64,000 nucleotides of DNA from Anaspis maculata (GCA_949128115.1 OX421961.1:108776563-108840562), one strand, 5' to 3'. Shown: positions 13,801 to 28,800, counted from the stretch's first letter. Translations and numbers: made by a program. Notes: generated by a model from the letters alone, not told the origin.

Positions 13801-16800
13801 TTGTGACGTCACAAATATACTAAAAACTAAACAAACAGCACCATTGGGTTGAAAACTCAAAAAACTGTTAGAGTGGCTTCAAAATATTTGAAAAATACAG
13901 ACGAAAAAATTCCACTAAAGTTTCCCTACTGTTACCAACCTTTTAAAAAAAAATCAAAAAAAATTCTCTCTAACCAATGGATATATTTCCCGGAAATGTT
14001 CAGGAAATACTATTTATTACTCTTGTTGATGACTGAAAGTATTTCCAGTCAAATCTGTTTCATTGGCAAGTACCCCATTGAGCGTTGGTGCAACCCTGGG
14101 TTAACGTACTAACTTCCCCGCCTAGCGGTGATGACGGCTCCGTGTCGCGATCAACAAAACAAACTTCGTTTGTCAGACGAAAGAATGAAAATTTGATGAA
14201 TACATCTCTCTTATTTCAGCCACCGCGTTCTTGGAATATCCAAAGGAATCGAAGAGCCTGGAGGAATGCAGTGGAACTTGTTCGTTTGCCTCGTCTTTGG
14301 TTGGATTATAATTTACATCATTATACGTAAAGGACTGCACCAAAGTGGAAAGGTACCTACAATTTTCCTTTACGATTTCTCACTCATAATGTATGATCTA
14401 GGTAATAATGAGAAACTGGATCTATCTAGGATACTGATGCCACTCACACCCCTACGTTTTAGTATTAAGCGCATCAGCATCCCTCTAACATTAACCGCAG
14501 ATATGATTGTAGGTTTGCGTACACACGTGAACTTTACGAGAGGTCAAAGCGTAATATAAGAGGACCGTTTACGACTGGGCCCTAAAATTATACTGCCTTG
14601 ACTACTATTTCGCGATAATTCGTCCACTCACGACTTGAATTTTGAATAGGGATCCACCACCGCCCACCTACCGCATCAAGTTTGACGTTTTAATAAAATT
14701 ATATTTTGTGCGGTGACTTCCGTTTCACTATAGAGCCGGCTTTTAATAAAAAAAGCAAACACCCTCGGAAAACATATTTTCAGTGGCGAAGCCATCGCAC
14801 GCCTATATACAGTTATACACCCTCCGCTGGTTTTGGGCTTTGGCATTGACAGAGTTCATTAACTGAGCCAGGATCGAAGGATCACTCACGCAGATCCTTG
14901 TGCGAACGGCTGGGTGATTTGGAGAGCGTTATTTGATTAGAAACGTGTATATGGTGTGTGTATGTGTGTGACAAGTAGCGAGGATCAAACACACAGTATA
15001 AGAACGCCATCAGTTATGTGGTCTTTGTCAAATGAAATGGCCCAAAGCTAAAAAGAGTAATTACAGAGAGGGGCCGTGTGTATACTGCAGGCCCTGTGCT
15101 AACGAAGCGATACCGTCGCGTCGACAATCAACTGCGAGCGTATACCTGGCCAATTATTCGAAACTGTGACGTTTTAGAATTTAGCTTGCGTCCATACAAT
15201 TGTCCAAATTGGAAAAGTAGATACAGCAACAAAAAGAGAGCAATGCAAGAAACCGCAAGAATAAAAGGCAAAAGCTATGTTGAATGGTGTGGTGGAAACC
15301 TGAATGATGAAGTTCATGTACTGCGAGCGTAAAACATAAATTCCACAAAGCGCAAGGGTTGATTGTGGTGCAAGGATTTCATCCAATTTTAAATGAAGCC
15401 GCAGATATGTAAAAGAGAGGATATACATATCCAGCTTTGTTATGAGGTCAATAGACACGCGTGACTACCGTCAATAACCCAGTCTCGTCTAGAGAGAGTT
15501 TTAAAATTGCACTAATAATGGTGCGAATATCTCAAGAGAAGAATTTCATTTTCTACAATCGAGACTGCACGTACTTAGGTGTAAGGTGTAGAGGTACCAA
15601 CGCACAGCGTGAATCGGCCTCATAAATTCAGCTCCGCCGAGGCACAAAGCCGCAGTTTAGTCGCGTCTAAGGATTAGATACGGGTCTTCCATGAAGTGAA
15701 CCCAACTAGAGCACGCAGCTAAATATACAAGGTGACCAGAGTTCAAGTGAAGAAACTTTGCCAATCGGCAAAGAATCTAGAAAACACTTCTCAAAACAAT
15801 TATTAGGGAATCAGTTTGTTTCTCAAATGGATTTTTTTGTTATGCTGAATAATGTAGAACGATATATCTCATAGCGTATCTGTAGATTTAACTATTTTAA
15901 TTACTCTCTTTTACAAACCAGGATTTAGGAGGAGCCAGGGATCAGGACCCGCCTAAATCCTCCCCAAGCTCTCTGATATAAGAACTCGAAATTGCATTAA
16001 CGAATTATTTCCCAAGAAAACGTTTGCAACCTGATCTTGAGCATGTTGCAAAGATACGTGGCTATGATTCAAGCTAGAGAGATGGGGGTGGAAATGGTCA
16101 GTATAGGGACTGTGACAATTTAGCTTGACGTCGTTGAGCCCAAACAAGTTTTCGCAATACCGAGCCCCCGAACCGTGAAGAATAATTTTACTCCCACTTT
16201 TGCGGGAGTAAAATTGAATTTTAGTCCCGCTTTTTTGCGGGAAATAAAGTGTGCCTGAGTGCTTGACTAGGATCATTTTTGAAAAAGTGGCCTGGAAAGT
16301 GGTTCTAGAGGCAAGTCATGTTAAAGTTTGGCAACATATGTTTTAAGGGTATTTGGACCTCGCTAAATACGAAAACCATTGTTGCCAAGCCGAATTTTGC
16401 ACCGGAAGCCAGCAATGGGGGGGTAAAGGGGGGGAAGATCAAAAATCACCATTTTCCACCATTTTTGATACCGGGACTGAGACTTGTCATCAGTGTGGAA
16501 TAAATTACATCGTATCTTGATTAACTGAGGTCTTATACTATCATCTTGACATGATTACTTAAAAATTTCCATAGGGGGGCGAATGGTGGGGGGATTGTTG
16601 ACTGTGAAGATGATTCTTCTTTTCTCTTGATTTTGAGTGAATATATACATGTTTGGTATCTTTTCCTATCAAGTTTCATATTCTCAGTTCAATTATGGTG
16701 TCAAAATTGCAATAGGAGCAAGTTTGAACAAGTTTTAGATGATAAAACATGTTTTTTCGTCAATATTTTTTTACCACTTTGAACTGTGTTATTTATTGCA

Positions 16801-19800
16801 AATCGGCATTTTTCTCTCAAAATTCTTGCGTAGTTCGTTAGTCTGGTGTATTTCACACAATACAGTCATGTAACTGATGTGCCTTGACTTTTAAAATATG
16901 GAAAAAATATTTTTTGTGAAAACTGTTTGGTGCTACTTTTCAACTTTATTTTTTGCTATTATTTTATTGTATGATGAAAAACTGTGGTCCTCCACCTCAT
17001 AATTATAAAGAAAACCTTAGCTGAGATATTCTGAAATGTACTTTTTTTCAAAAAAAGAGTTTTTCATGTCGGAACCTGATGCCCAGTGGACAAGAGTCCT
17101 CTCAGAGAGGCCTGAGATGTTATATTGAGCTCGAGAAACGGTTACCTCTTCCAAACGGCTTTGATATGCCCTATCAAGTTACAGAGAGGTTACCTTATTC
17201 CAACTTTTTAGTGATGTTCTCTTGAGCTCCAAATATGTTACTATTTTTGCACTTCTTTGAGATGTTCTATTAAGCTCCAAAGAGGTTACCTTTTTCCAAC
17301 TTCTCTAAGAAGTTCTATTTCAGCTCCAAAAAAAAAATTTTCTTTGGTATGTTTGATTATGCTCTAAAAAAGGTTACCTTTTTTGGATTTCCGTGAGATG
17401 ATCTATCAAACCTCCAAGAAAAGTTACCTTTTTCGAACGTCTTGGGCAGGTGTTCTCTACCATAAACCTCTAAAAAAGAACAACTCCTCAAAATTTACGT
17501 TCATGAGATGTACCTATATTCAAAAAAGCCGCATTCCTCTAATAATATCCAGGGAAGAGGTGGATAAAGAGATTTTGAAATCGAATGTAATAAATGTGAA
17601 TGATAAAACCTATAATTGTATTATTCAACTTAACGTTTAGGGTAATGTACGTATATCTGCCTTCGGTTACACCAAGTTCTCTTCAGTTTCAATAGCGTAT
17701 TTTTTTAATTCTATAAATTATGATATCTCAATGCAAATCAGAGTTTTTTTCGACAATTCTTGCGTAATTCGTTAGTCTGGTGTATTTTACACAATACATT
17801 CACATACTAAGTGTGTCTTCACTTTTTAAAATATGAAAAACTTGAGTTTTGATCATACATACTTCATACAGCAAAAAACAAAGTTGAAAAGTAGGGCCAA
17901 AAAATTTCCACAAAATTTTTTTTCTTCATATTTAAAAAAGTAGAGGCAAATCAATTGGATGTCTATATCATGGTAAATACATGAGACTAACGAACTACGC
18001 AAGAATTTTGAGAAAAAATGCTGATTTGCAGTAAAATAACACAGTTAAAAGACGTAAAAAAATATAGGAAGAAAAACATGTTTTATCATGTAAAACTTGT
18101 TCAAACTCGCTTCTATTGCAATTTGAACACCATAGTTGAATAGGGAATATGGAATTTAGTCGGAAACGATACCAAACATGTTTATATCTACTCAAAATCG
18201 AGAGAAAAGAAGAATCATCTACACAGTCAACATTCCTCTCACCAGTCTTCCCCCTCTAGAAATTTTGACAGTAATTGTGTCAATATGGTAGTATAAGACC
18301 TCAGTGAATCAAGATATCATGTAATTCACTCCACGTTAATGACAGGTCGCAGTCCCGACATCAAAAATGATGAAAAATAGTGATTTTTGGTCTTCCCTCC
18401 CCTTTACCCCCCCATTGCAGGCTTCCGGTGCAAAATTCGGCTTGGCAACAATGGTTTTCGTATTCAGCGGGGTCCGAATACCCTTAAAACGTATGTTGCC
18501 AAACTTTAACATGACTTGCCTCTAGCATTGCTTTTTATCCGAAAAGATCCTAGACTACTAAGAGAGGCCACGTACGAATGCTTACCGAGCAAGTCCAGAA
18601 ATCAGTACGAAAAGCAGTATGATGATTTCCAGAAATAGTGCAACTCGAAAGGTACTCAAAAATGCACTGAAACTTTTTGCTTGCTTACTTTCTCGAGAAA
18701 TCGGAGATCGTGAGATCTTTGACCATGTGGTCTTATTATTCAATGTTAAAACCGGCTAAATTCTTGATTTTCTCATTACGGGGTCGTCATTTAACGGGTG
18801 AGAACCACGCCCATAGCCGGCCATCGGCTCGGCCTCGGTGGTGGCCGAGTGGTATAGGTGATGGCAAGCCAAATCACTCTCGCTGAGCTGTGCGGGTTCG
18901 AATCCCGCTACATCCATGGATATTTTGTGCTGTCCCCGAGGTTACAAGGTAGAGCAGCTAATAGCTGAATGTCGCCTCGTAAAATAAGTCAATTAAGTAA
19001 ATAGATAAATAAATAAATAAATAAAAATGTTATATAGATTTTCTTCATATTTATTTTGACGGGATCTACTCACAGTCGAATTTTTTGACCTGTAGGAATA
19101 CTATTTCCTTTCATATTTTTTTCCATTTTTTGCTTCAACTGTCTAGATATTACGTTTCCTATCTCAAAGTAATTGTATTACGTCGATAAACGTAATCTTG
19201 AAAAGTACATATTACACTGAATTGTACTACTCAAGTATTGGCTTCGCGAAAGTTTCGACAAGTCCACGAATCACGGATCATCCGACATTTATGCAGGTGT
19301 ATGTGTCTTATTCGCGTGTTGTAGTTTCCAACAAGTTTGGAAGAAAAAAATCAGGACACTTTACCTCCTAAAGCTGTTGCCATTTTGTCTTTGGGATCTC
19401 GAACTTTTGAAAATCAAGGTATACCGACTCAACACTTCCCGTTTCGTACGCTTGGATCAATTATGAGTATTTGCTCTCTTCTTACATCTTCATCGCTCCA
19501 ATATCAAGCCGCCAATTCTCTTGCACGTAACTTTTGTGTTCTTTCACTGACTGAAGGTAGAAAGGCCTTTGTGACATTTGTCTCGCCCGTTGAATGATGA
19601 CCCCGTATATAATGAGAAAATCAAGAAATTTCGGAATGAGAAGTAACTATGACATGCGGGACATGGATATGGCGGCTCGATAGTGAAGCGGGAAAGATGT
19701 ACGATAAAACGTAATTGATCCCAGCGTATGAATCGGGGAGTGTGGAATCGGTATGTGAGTGACAAATGCCTAAAGAGCGGTTCCAGAGAGAGAGCGATAG

Positions 19801-22800
19801 TTTTGTGACACAATAGCGATATACAAATTAAATTTGAAGACACTCTGGTTTAACTGACTGAGCTACCGACCCCCGAAACTCGTCTAACAGGGTCAAAGCC
19901 CTGCTAGAACGCGACATGGTGGAGGCGCCAGGCTTTAAACGGCACCCATTAGAATCAACAGAACCTAAACCCGAGCGCATAATCGATGCGCCATTACAGA
20001 ATGGAGCCACGAAGCCACTCACATGCACCAGGAGGGTTCGGTCCGCAACCCTCAGGAGTTGAAAAACAAACTGAAGTACCTTGCAGGATATGAACTTGTA
20101 ATTTATACAGGGTGATCCACCGAGATATCCCCCCTCCCCCCGCTGTTAGGATTTTTCCCGTTGGAATAAATTGGTGGGAGAAGAAATTTTCTCAACTATT
20201 TTTTCCTTAGAATTCAAATTTGGACACTTTTTTTTTGTATCTGATAGCATACAACAGGTGTTTCAAAACAATCAATTTTTTTTACTACTAGCTGTGAAGT
20301 GCATCATTATTAACCTGTTCCTGAATTAGGATGGCGATTTTCTAGTAGTAAAAAAAATACTATATAAACCACGGTCGAGAAAATTATTATAGCTTCAGCG
20401 CCTTATTTCCCTCAGCTGCGCTTCGGGATCTAAACTGGCGCTTCAGCTATAATAATACTTTTCTCACTACTAGCTGTGAAGTAGGCCGTTATTGACCTGT
20501 TTAGAGGTCGTGAAGTGATTTTTCACAACCAGTAGGCTGACTGTCACATTATTAACCGCCTGTCACTATTATTAACCTCCTGTCACATTTTTAACCTCCT
20601 GTCAGTCCTGTCACATTCCATATTCTTAAAAAATCCTTACAAATCAGGATTTAATGTTTGCTAGTAGTGAGAAAAATAGTATATAAACCACGGTTGTGAA
20701 CGCTGTTATAGCTTTGGCGCCTTATATCCCTCAGCTGCGCTTCGGGATTTAAACAGGCGCCGCAGCTATAACAGCGTCCTTCACAACCTTGGTATATAAT
20801 ATACTATTCTCAACCTTGGTATATAATATACTATTTTTTGACACCTTATATCGAAATATTGGAAATGATGCGGCTTTTTCCCAGATATGTCATTTGATAT
20901 CTGAATAAGATCTTATACAGGGTGTTCACTTTTACACTTCTCACTCCAGATTTCTCCCCGCAAAACTTTTTTCAAGAAAAACGCCGAAACAGGTCGATTT
21001 TTATCGATGAGAATTCCGCAATACGTATCATAGATGTCCCACTCAAAATAAAAATCAACCTGTTCCGACGTTTTTCCTTGAACAAAAATTTGGCGGGGAG
21101 GAATCTAGGGTGGGAAGTGTGGAAATGAACACCCTGAATATGATTTTATTCAAATATCAAATTATATATCTGGACTAGAAGAAAAAGCCGCATCATTTCC
21201 AATATTTAGATGCAAGGTGCCAGAAAAATCAGGAAGTTTTTTGAAACACCCTGTATCCTATAAGATACAAAAAAAATGGTGTCCCAATTTGAATTCTACG
21301 GGAAAAATGGTTGAGAAAAATTTCTTTCCCCACCAGTTTATTCCAACTGGAAAAATTCTAACAGAGAGGAATCTCGGTGTATCACCTGTATAATGAACGT
21401 AACACCTCGGTGTAAGATAACGCGATAACGCCACCAGCTTGCGGGGGAAAACCAGCAAAAGAGACATCTTTCACACTGCAAGCCGATCTTGGTTTACAAA
21501 ACGGAGTGTATATCGGTTTTTTCTTCATGTTTTGCATTATGTAATATGTACCATTACGGGCAAAAAAAGTAGGACAGAGTCTGTCAAGGAGTGTATCAAA
21601 TTTGGCCTTGTATCACAATGACACCAGAGTGAAATCAGTACACTCGGTGTCAGTCACTGTCCTACTTTTTTTTGTCCGTAATATTTAGTATATTGTATGA
21701 AGATACATTCAAGCTCAGTTATATCATAAAAAGAAGTAAATGACTGAAATCATGTGAAAAAGGATGAATGGAAGTATGGATGGAACTGGCGATAGCCTTG
21801 AGCCTATTTAGTAATTTTCGAAATTTTTTGATTTTTTTTATACCGGGTCGTCGTTTAACGGGCGAGGGAAATGTCCCTTCTTCGCTGAGACAAGACAACG
21901 TCAGTGGAAGAGCACAAGAGTTACGTGCGAGGGAACTGGCGACTCGATAGTGAAGCGATAAGAATGTAGGAAGAGAGTGAAGAATAGATAATTGATCCAA
22001 GCGTACGCGAATCGGGGAGTATTAAATCGGTATCTGAGTTACGAGTGGAGTGCTTTAGAAGCAGTTTCACAGACACTCTCAAAAGTCAGAATTTTGAGAT
22101 TAGAGTCGAAATTTTGAGCTCAAAGGCAAAATTTCGAGTGAGCTCGAAATTTCGAGTTTAAAATTCGAAATTTCAGGAGTAGATTCAAAATTTCGAGATT
22201 AAAGACGAAACAGTTAGGGTGGGCTTATACAGCTTATTTAGCCGCAAGGTTTGGTCTGAGTTGCAAGCGCAGCGACGCCCATTGATTCTTATGAACCAGC
22301 CTCCTCAGGGCAATATGCAGCGCTTACGGCTAAAACTAGAACCATGGATAAATAATCTGACTGAACCCACCCTTACCAGTTTAGGTAACATTATTGGCAG
22401 TTACCTAGAATATGAAAATTAAAAGTACCTTTCCTTTACCATGCTGAAATCCACAGCAAATGAATCTAGAATCTAGTGACAGATCTTCTGCAAAGTTGGA
22501 TGGGACAAGAGAACATTAATAATGGCAAACTCCTACTTATAGAAGTTGAAAAAGAACACCTATCAATTGTAAAAGTAGTGGTCCAGGGACAAATTATCGT
22601 AAGCACTGTATGTGTTTGTGTGAACTTCATTTTCGACTATAAGTAGGCACACACATACATACTTCTTCTTAGTATACGGGAATAGGTTTAGTTCTCTTTT
22701 CAACTAAAGATTGATTTTTTTTTTAGGTGGGTGGGTATCCGTGTAGTCATTGGCAGTACCTCCTTAGCGCCGCCTTAGTACTCTAAGAGCGACGTCGGGT

Positions 22801-25800
22801 GATTCCCACACCACACATCATTTTATGGAAGCATCAACATCTAGGTTATTAGCACCCTCTTTTCGGTGTCTTTCTCGTTTCACCCTTTTTCCTTTGACGT
22901 GACTGCACGGTAGTACACGTCAAGGTACTAGAGAACGCTTGAAAATTTCCTTGCTCCCAAAGACGGAGTCCCCCGCGTTACCGGCTGGGTTTTTAATCAT
23001 TTGCGTTTGCTATTTCGTTTGAAACTAGCATTATGATCATATTGTAGGTACAATAAAGTACATAGTTAACTTGCTGATGGTACTGGCTATAGGGATTTAC
23101 GACAGAATGTTGCGACGGAAAATTACACGACTGCAAGTAATAGAAGTGCACATTTTTACAGGTGAGCATATATTTCAATTTTGTTTCCAAATTTTATTCG
23201 TCAAGTTGCATAATATGCCTACTATTTTTTCGTCTTGTACCTTGTTCGTTTTCAAACTTCTCATCATCATTCAAAATGCAGGTAAACGCATGAAATCGAG
23301 GGATTCGGAAATACGGGGTGTTTATAAGAGACTGTGATCGCGGCAAGCTTGGGTCAGGCCGAAAAACGTAGTAACAGGCGCAATTGTAGTGATCGAGAGG
23401 GGATTCCAAAGGCGATGCGATCACAGACGTTTATAAACACCCGGTATTTGACTAGATCCTCCATAGCGAAATGGAATGCTTATTGATGTATACTGATGAA
23501 TATTGTATCTTCTACTCCGTAGCGTTGATGATTATGCACTTATGCAGTGTCTTTTACCCGGGAGCAATTTTGCGCTGGAAGAGCAGGTAGCCCGTCGTCA
23601 GGTCCAGACGTGCTCTTAGTTTTGTAGAAGACAAAATATTTATTAGTAATCCTAATCATTAGATATCATTCCACTTTCAAGAATAACACGAAGAATCTTC
23701 CACGCGACGAAAACAGAATATTCTTCAGGACTCAAAAATATTATGTTATGGATGATGAGTGCAAATAAACCCGGCTGTGGCATATTGTTTTTGAAATTAG
23801 GTAGGTAATATCGCGTATAAAAATCTAGTACCTAAGTACAGTGGAAAAAGTCTATAGGGCTTGATTTTCGAAAACTTTAGTGGTGTGATGTCACGTGTTC
23901 AAGTTTGACTGTGACAAGAGCTTTATGATTCCATCAAATAATCAAAGCCAGATTAGACCTGCCTGAACAAGACTACTAGATTTTTTGTACGCGACAGCAC
24001 CTACCAAAGGGAACATTTTCTCTGGAGTATGCCATGCACCAGTGAAATTTGCTGTGCAATGAAATCTGCAATAAGTTATGAGTTCCGAGCGCGTGAATCG
24101 TAAATGTATATCTAAATACGTATGATGAACCAGCACAGTCTGCATCTCTATGCATTGAAGTTTACAGTCTGCATCTCTATGCATTGAAGTTTAAGAGCAG
24201 TTCTTCAGTTTAATGCTGCCTTTTGGAAGTTTCATAAAATAAATGTGGAGAAAATAAAAATTATATAGGAACTTAAACGTATTTACATTGGGTGCTGGGA
24301 GTGCTGACTGGCATAACCCGATCTTTTTACATAGGGCCGCATTAATAAACATCAAGCGAATGCTTATGCTTAAACGTGAGCTTTGATAAATTATTGAAAA
24401 ATTCAATAACTGCATAAATTTCTAGTCAACTTCTTTCCTGAATGTTTTGGCCACTTCTTGAATTATTAGAAATTATTTTAAATTCTATTTTTGGATTTCA
24501 AGCATACTTTTGAATCAAATTTCAAGCACAAGCATTCAATCATACTTGATCAATAATTACATATATGCCTTATTACCGCTCATATTGTGGCTCCTAAGAG
24601 AAATCACCGATAAGCAAACAACCAACTTCACAGGTTTTTCAATTTATCTTGAAAAATAATCTGACCTTCAACTTTTTTGATATAGTCAACGAGGTAACTT
24701 GTGGAAATTAATTTGCTATTTTGCTTTAGCAGAAAAGCTGAAAAACTATGAAATTGTATAACTGGTAGCTTGTGGTCTGATGGATTTGGTTTTAAGGTGT
24801 TCACGTCAGGGCTTGGTTATACAGGGTGTCCGTTTTTCGAGACTAATCATGGGTATCTCGCTTATCATGAGAGATACAAAGTCGGTTAAATTAGGAAAAA
24901 GTTGCGCATTTTTATGACGATCAATGATCCAGAAAGAAATTTGACGTATCGATTTTCGTTTTTGAGATATCGTGAAAAAGCAGGAATTTTAATTTTTGTT
25001 TTTATTTTTTATTCAACAAACGGTTGAAGGTGGCCTCTTCTAATCTAGACATTGTCGGGGCACTTTTTCAAGGGGAATTCAAAGCTGCCAAAATCTTTAT
25101 TCTAGCTTTCAAAACAACCAAGATACGACATTCAACTTTTTTCTCTAATGGGCGCCATATTGGATTTTGATATTTTTGAATACGGTATCATTTTCTGGTT
25201 ACAACGATGTGCCACATGTCATTAATGAATAAATGTTCAACATTTACGGTTTTTTTTTATTGTCGGTGCTGATTTTGTTTCCAAAGCACTCTTTGAAAAA
25301 TAAAATTTTTTTTTTGCTCAAAAGCATGAATTCAACAGTGGCATGTGACACATCGTTGTAACCAGAAAAAAATATTGTATACAAAAATGTCAAAATCCAA
25401 TATGGCGCCCATAAGAGAAAAAAAAGTTGAATGTCATATCTCGGTTGTTTTGGAAGCTAAAATGAGGATTTTGGCAACATTGAATTCCTCTTGAAAAAGT
25501 GCCTGCACAATGTCTTAATTAGAAACGGCTTTCTTCAACCGTTTTTCAAATAAAAAATAAAAACAAAAATTACAAATTTCTGTTTTTTCTCGATATCTCG
25601 AAAACTAAAACTGACAAGTCAAATATCTTATTAGATCATTGATCGTCATGAAAATTCGCAACTTTCTTCTAATTTAACCGACTCTGTATCTCTGAAGATA
25701 AGCGAGATACCCATGCTTAGCCTCGAAAAACGGACACCCTGTATACATACAATAAGAGAAGCTATTCGCACAGCATAATGATAAAGAACAATACGAGATG

Positions 25801-28800
25801 ACCCTTTTTGGATCTTATGCACAACGATTCCCCTGATTCCCGATTTTTATCATTCCAGGTAATTTGGTTTACTGCTTTATTTCCATATTTCGTTCTGCTG
25901 ATCCTTCTGGGCCGTGCCGTAACACTGAACGGCGCTGCTGACGGACTTTTATATTTCATAACACCCCGCTGGGAGGAATTATTGAGTCCCGGTCCCTGGA
26001 TGGACGGCGCAACCCAAATTTTCTTCGCTTACAGCATCGGCTGCGGAGCTCTGCCCGCCCTGGGATCCTACAATAAATTCCACCACAATTGCTATAAGTA
26101 AGTTTTCCTCGAGATATGTATATTTCATGCCAAACATCAGGCATCAGCCCTGGCGGTGTGATGGGCATTCGATGCGAGTTGAAAATCAGAGCACATTCGC
26201 CGGGGTCCTTTTGCCTGATGCCTGGATGAATTTCTAATAACACGACTTTTTTTCCTGCAGGGATTCGTTGATAACGTGCGTCGTTAATACGCTGACGTCC
26301 CTGCTGGCTGGCGTCGTCACCTTCTCGATATTGGGTTATATAGCTGCAGAACAAAACGCCGAAGTATCGGATGTCGTGAAAAGTGGGCCAGGGCTTGTTT
26401 TCCTGACGTATCCCGAAGTTGTTTTAAAATTACCGGGAGCACCCTTCTGGTCAGCGACGTTTTTCATCATGCTCGTGGTGAGAATTCCTGAGTTGACCTT
26501 TTCGTCCAAACAATGCACATAAACAATGGGAAGGAAGAAGTCCCGGGCAAAGTTAATTTGCGACGTTTCATGCCCCTCTGCGTGCGCCAATTATATCTGA
26601 AAGAAAGTTTTTTAATTAGAGCAAGAAGTGATGATATAAGGGATTAATTAATTAATGATAAAGAAATGAAGTAGGTTAGGTACCTACGAGTAGATGTTTC
26701 ATCATGATGTCTTAGTATACAGACGAGAGTACAAATGCTTACCAAATAAAATAAACCCACTAAGTAAACTTTCATTTAGGGCCCTGGGGATGACAATAGG
26801 GTCTAAATTTCAAGGAATTCTCTCACCAGTGAGTGGTCAACCCAGCAGTTATGAAAATTTTCAATTACCGGTGCTTTCAAATTTTCGCAGATCAGCACCG
26901 ATAGATGTTTCGCTTTTCTCCATATTTTAGCAGAGTTTTAAGAGAAATTATCTCTCCAAAAAACAAAATCACTCAAATTTGGAAATTCTCTAGCTAAATA
27001 AACGGAGGGCCCGAGTTTTGAGACAGCCTGTATACATATTTCTGTGTGAGTTAAGGGCTACCTTACTAAACTTTCACCGCTCGATACCAAGTTGGGGCTG
27101 AGACCGCCGTAAGTGCGATTACCATAGCAACGGCGGATACCAACCAATCAGACCGCTGTATTTGGCGAGTTACGCCGTCCTGAACTTTGCGCCTGCAACT
27201 CGGTATCGAGCCCATCAAAATGTGCAAAAGGAAAATCACCGATTATTTCGTAACCGTTGAAGAGGAAAAATTGGGGAAGGTGGTTCAAATGTAGATAAAA
27301 ATCGAGAGTATAGAACTGGTACTTTAGTTTGTTGATAAATACCTATATATTTTTTATTTCGAAAATCCAGAAACTTCAATATATAGTTACTATTGAATTT
27401 CTCAATTTGTAGGTCCCCCGCAAAAAAATTAGTCACAGCTGTGCCGTCAGTATTTGGCTTCCCTTAGCAGCTATAAACTTGACCATTTTGTTTCTGGTTT
27501 AGATTTGATTGGCGCAGTTCCGGCATCGAAGCCGTTTTTTCTTTATAATAAAAGCGACTTCATTGGGCGATTTCTATCATTCACCGATTTCAAGTCGTGG
27601 CCAGTGTCGTCATTCAGAGACAGATGGCTCCTCGCTAGCACTTTGATGTGTGAATTTCAGGCACGTTTCGTCATCGGTATCAATCATGTGTCAGTATTTG
27701 TGAATCATGTCGCTGATTTCTGCTCCCTTACCAAATGTAGACTATTGTGATGAAAATGGAAACCTGGAGACTGTATTTACAGCATTCGAAATAACCAAAT
27801 TGGAGTGTAGTGTAACATGTTCCGAGAATCAAGTTCAAAAGAAAATGGTACAGGCGAGGGTACAGGCAAGTGCGAGCGCGCCATTTGTTAATTATTATCA
27901 GTAATCCATTGGTGAACGTTTTGTTTTGCAAAGCCAGTGTACATATAGCTTTTGCCTCTCGTCACCAGGCAGCAGAATCTGAGTTGTATAACTGTCATTC
28001 AATGAATTGGAGCTGCTGCTGCTGCCCTGTTGCTAGGTTAAGCAAGGTCACCCTTAGGGCAGATTCTTATGAATGCAAGTATTCGCAAAGGTTTAAAAAC
28101 CTGTTGATTGACTGTCAAATTTGAATGGTCAACAACACCCTTTAACAATTTAATTTCGACAATGTGACCGAACTTTTTTTTGCGAATATTCGCACGTGGA
28201 AAATCAGCATTTATATACGGTTCTTGAGCTACATCATCCGAAACCAATTGGTCTTTCGAATATACCCTGTAATATGTAACAATACGACCATTATAAATTT
28301 ATTAGGAAGTATATTATGCTCTGTGATCAACATCAAAGAGCTATTGATGACTAACTTCGTTATAACAATCACGGTGATACATGGTGGATGTACTAGGCAC
28401 GATTGAATACTGTAAATTGATACATACGGAAGCTCTGGAAGCTCGTCTAGAAGCCATTAGGTACTCAAGACCATTAGTCATACAAAGATGGTTAGCTGTC
28501 CAATAGCAGGAATCAAACATTTATGCGAATGTTCCGCGACTGGAATGAGGATATTAGTCCGGATGCTAGCTGCATAAAATGAAATGAACCTTGCATTTTT
28601 TGATGAGAAGATGCTACTAGGTGGAACTGTTCTTTGCATCATACTCTTCCGATCCAGAAAGGTATAGTATATTGGAAATAGAAAAAAATAGGTGCTTTGC
28701 TGGAATTAATTCAAACAAAAACGATTTTTTTACCATGGCAAGCTTACAGTCCCTTCTTCAACATATCAAAAGTCCTCAACTCTGGGACTGCTACAAATCA

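Larger units (their letters stand above)
20255..21253. mobile_element. Fold-back element (CAGGTGTTTC ends), host of a nested insertion
   Basis: Left end CAGGTGTTTCAAAA and right end TTTTGAAACACCCTG are inverted. A second pair of arms (20845-20917 and 21137-21230, around GATGCGGCTTTTTC and its reverse) flanks the 219-bp nested insert. The block from about 20285 to 20840 contains two large hairpin units described separately. It lies inside the element at 20108-21388. Confidence 0.75.
20108..21388. mobile_element. Outer fold-back element enclosing two nested ones
   Basis: The left arm 20108-20250 (CAGGGTGATCCACCGAGAT) and right arm about 21258-21388 (ATCTCGGTGTATCACCTG) are inverted copies. They share the run encoding TTTATTCCAACTGG and a T-rich block, and are flanked by TA. 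Everything between the arms is the second and third nested element, so three insertion events are stacked here in SLC6 intron 4. Confidence 0.8.

Noticed and set aside
18842..18905. Functional tRNA-Leu/Ser gene
   Set aside because: A and B boxes are good, but acceptor-stem pairing and a T-run terminator are missing and an A-rich tail follows, which fits a SINE.
19832..19870. tRNA-like A box on the - strand (GTAGCTCAGTCAGTTA)
   Set aside because: No B box follows at the right distance, so at most it is a truncated SINE head.
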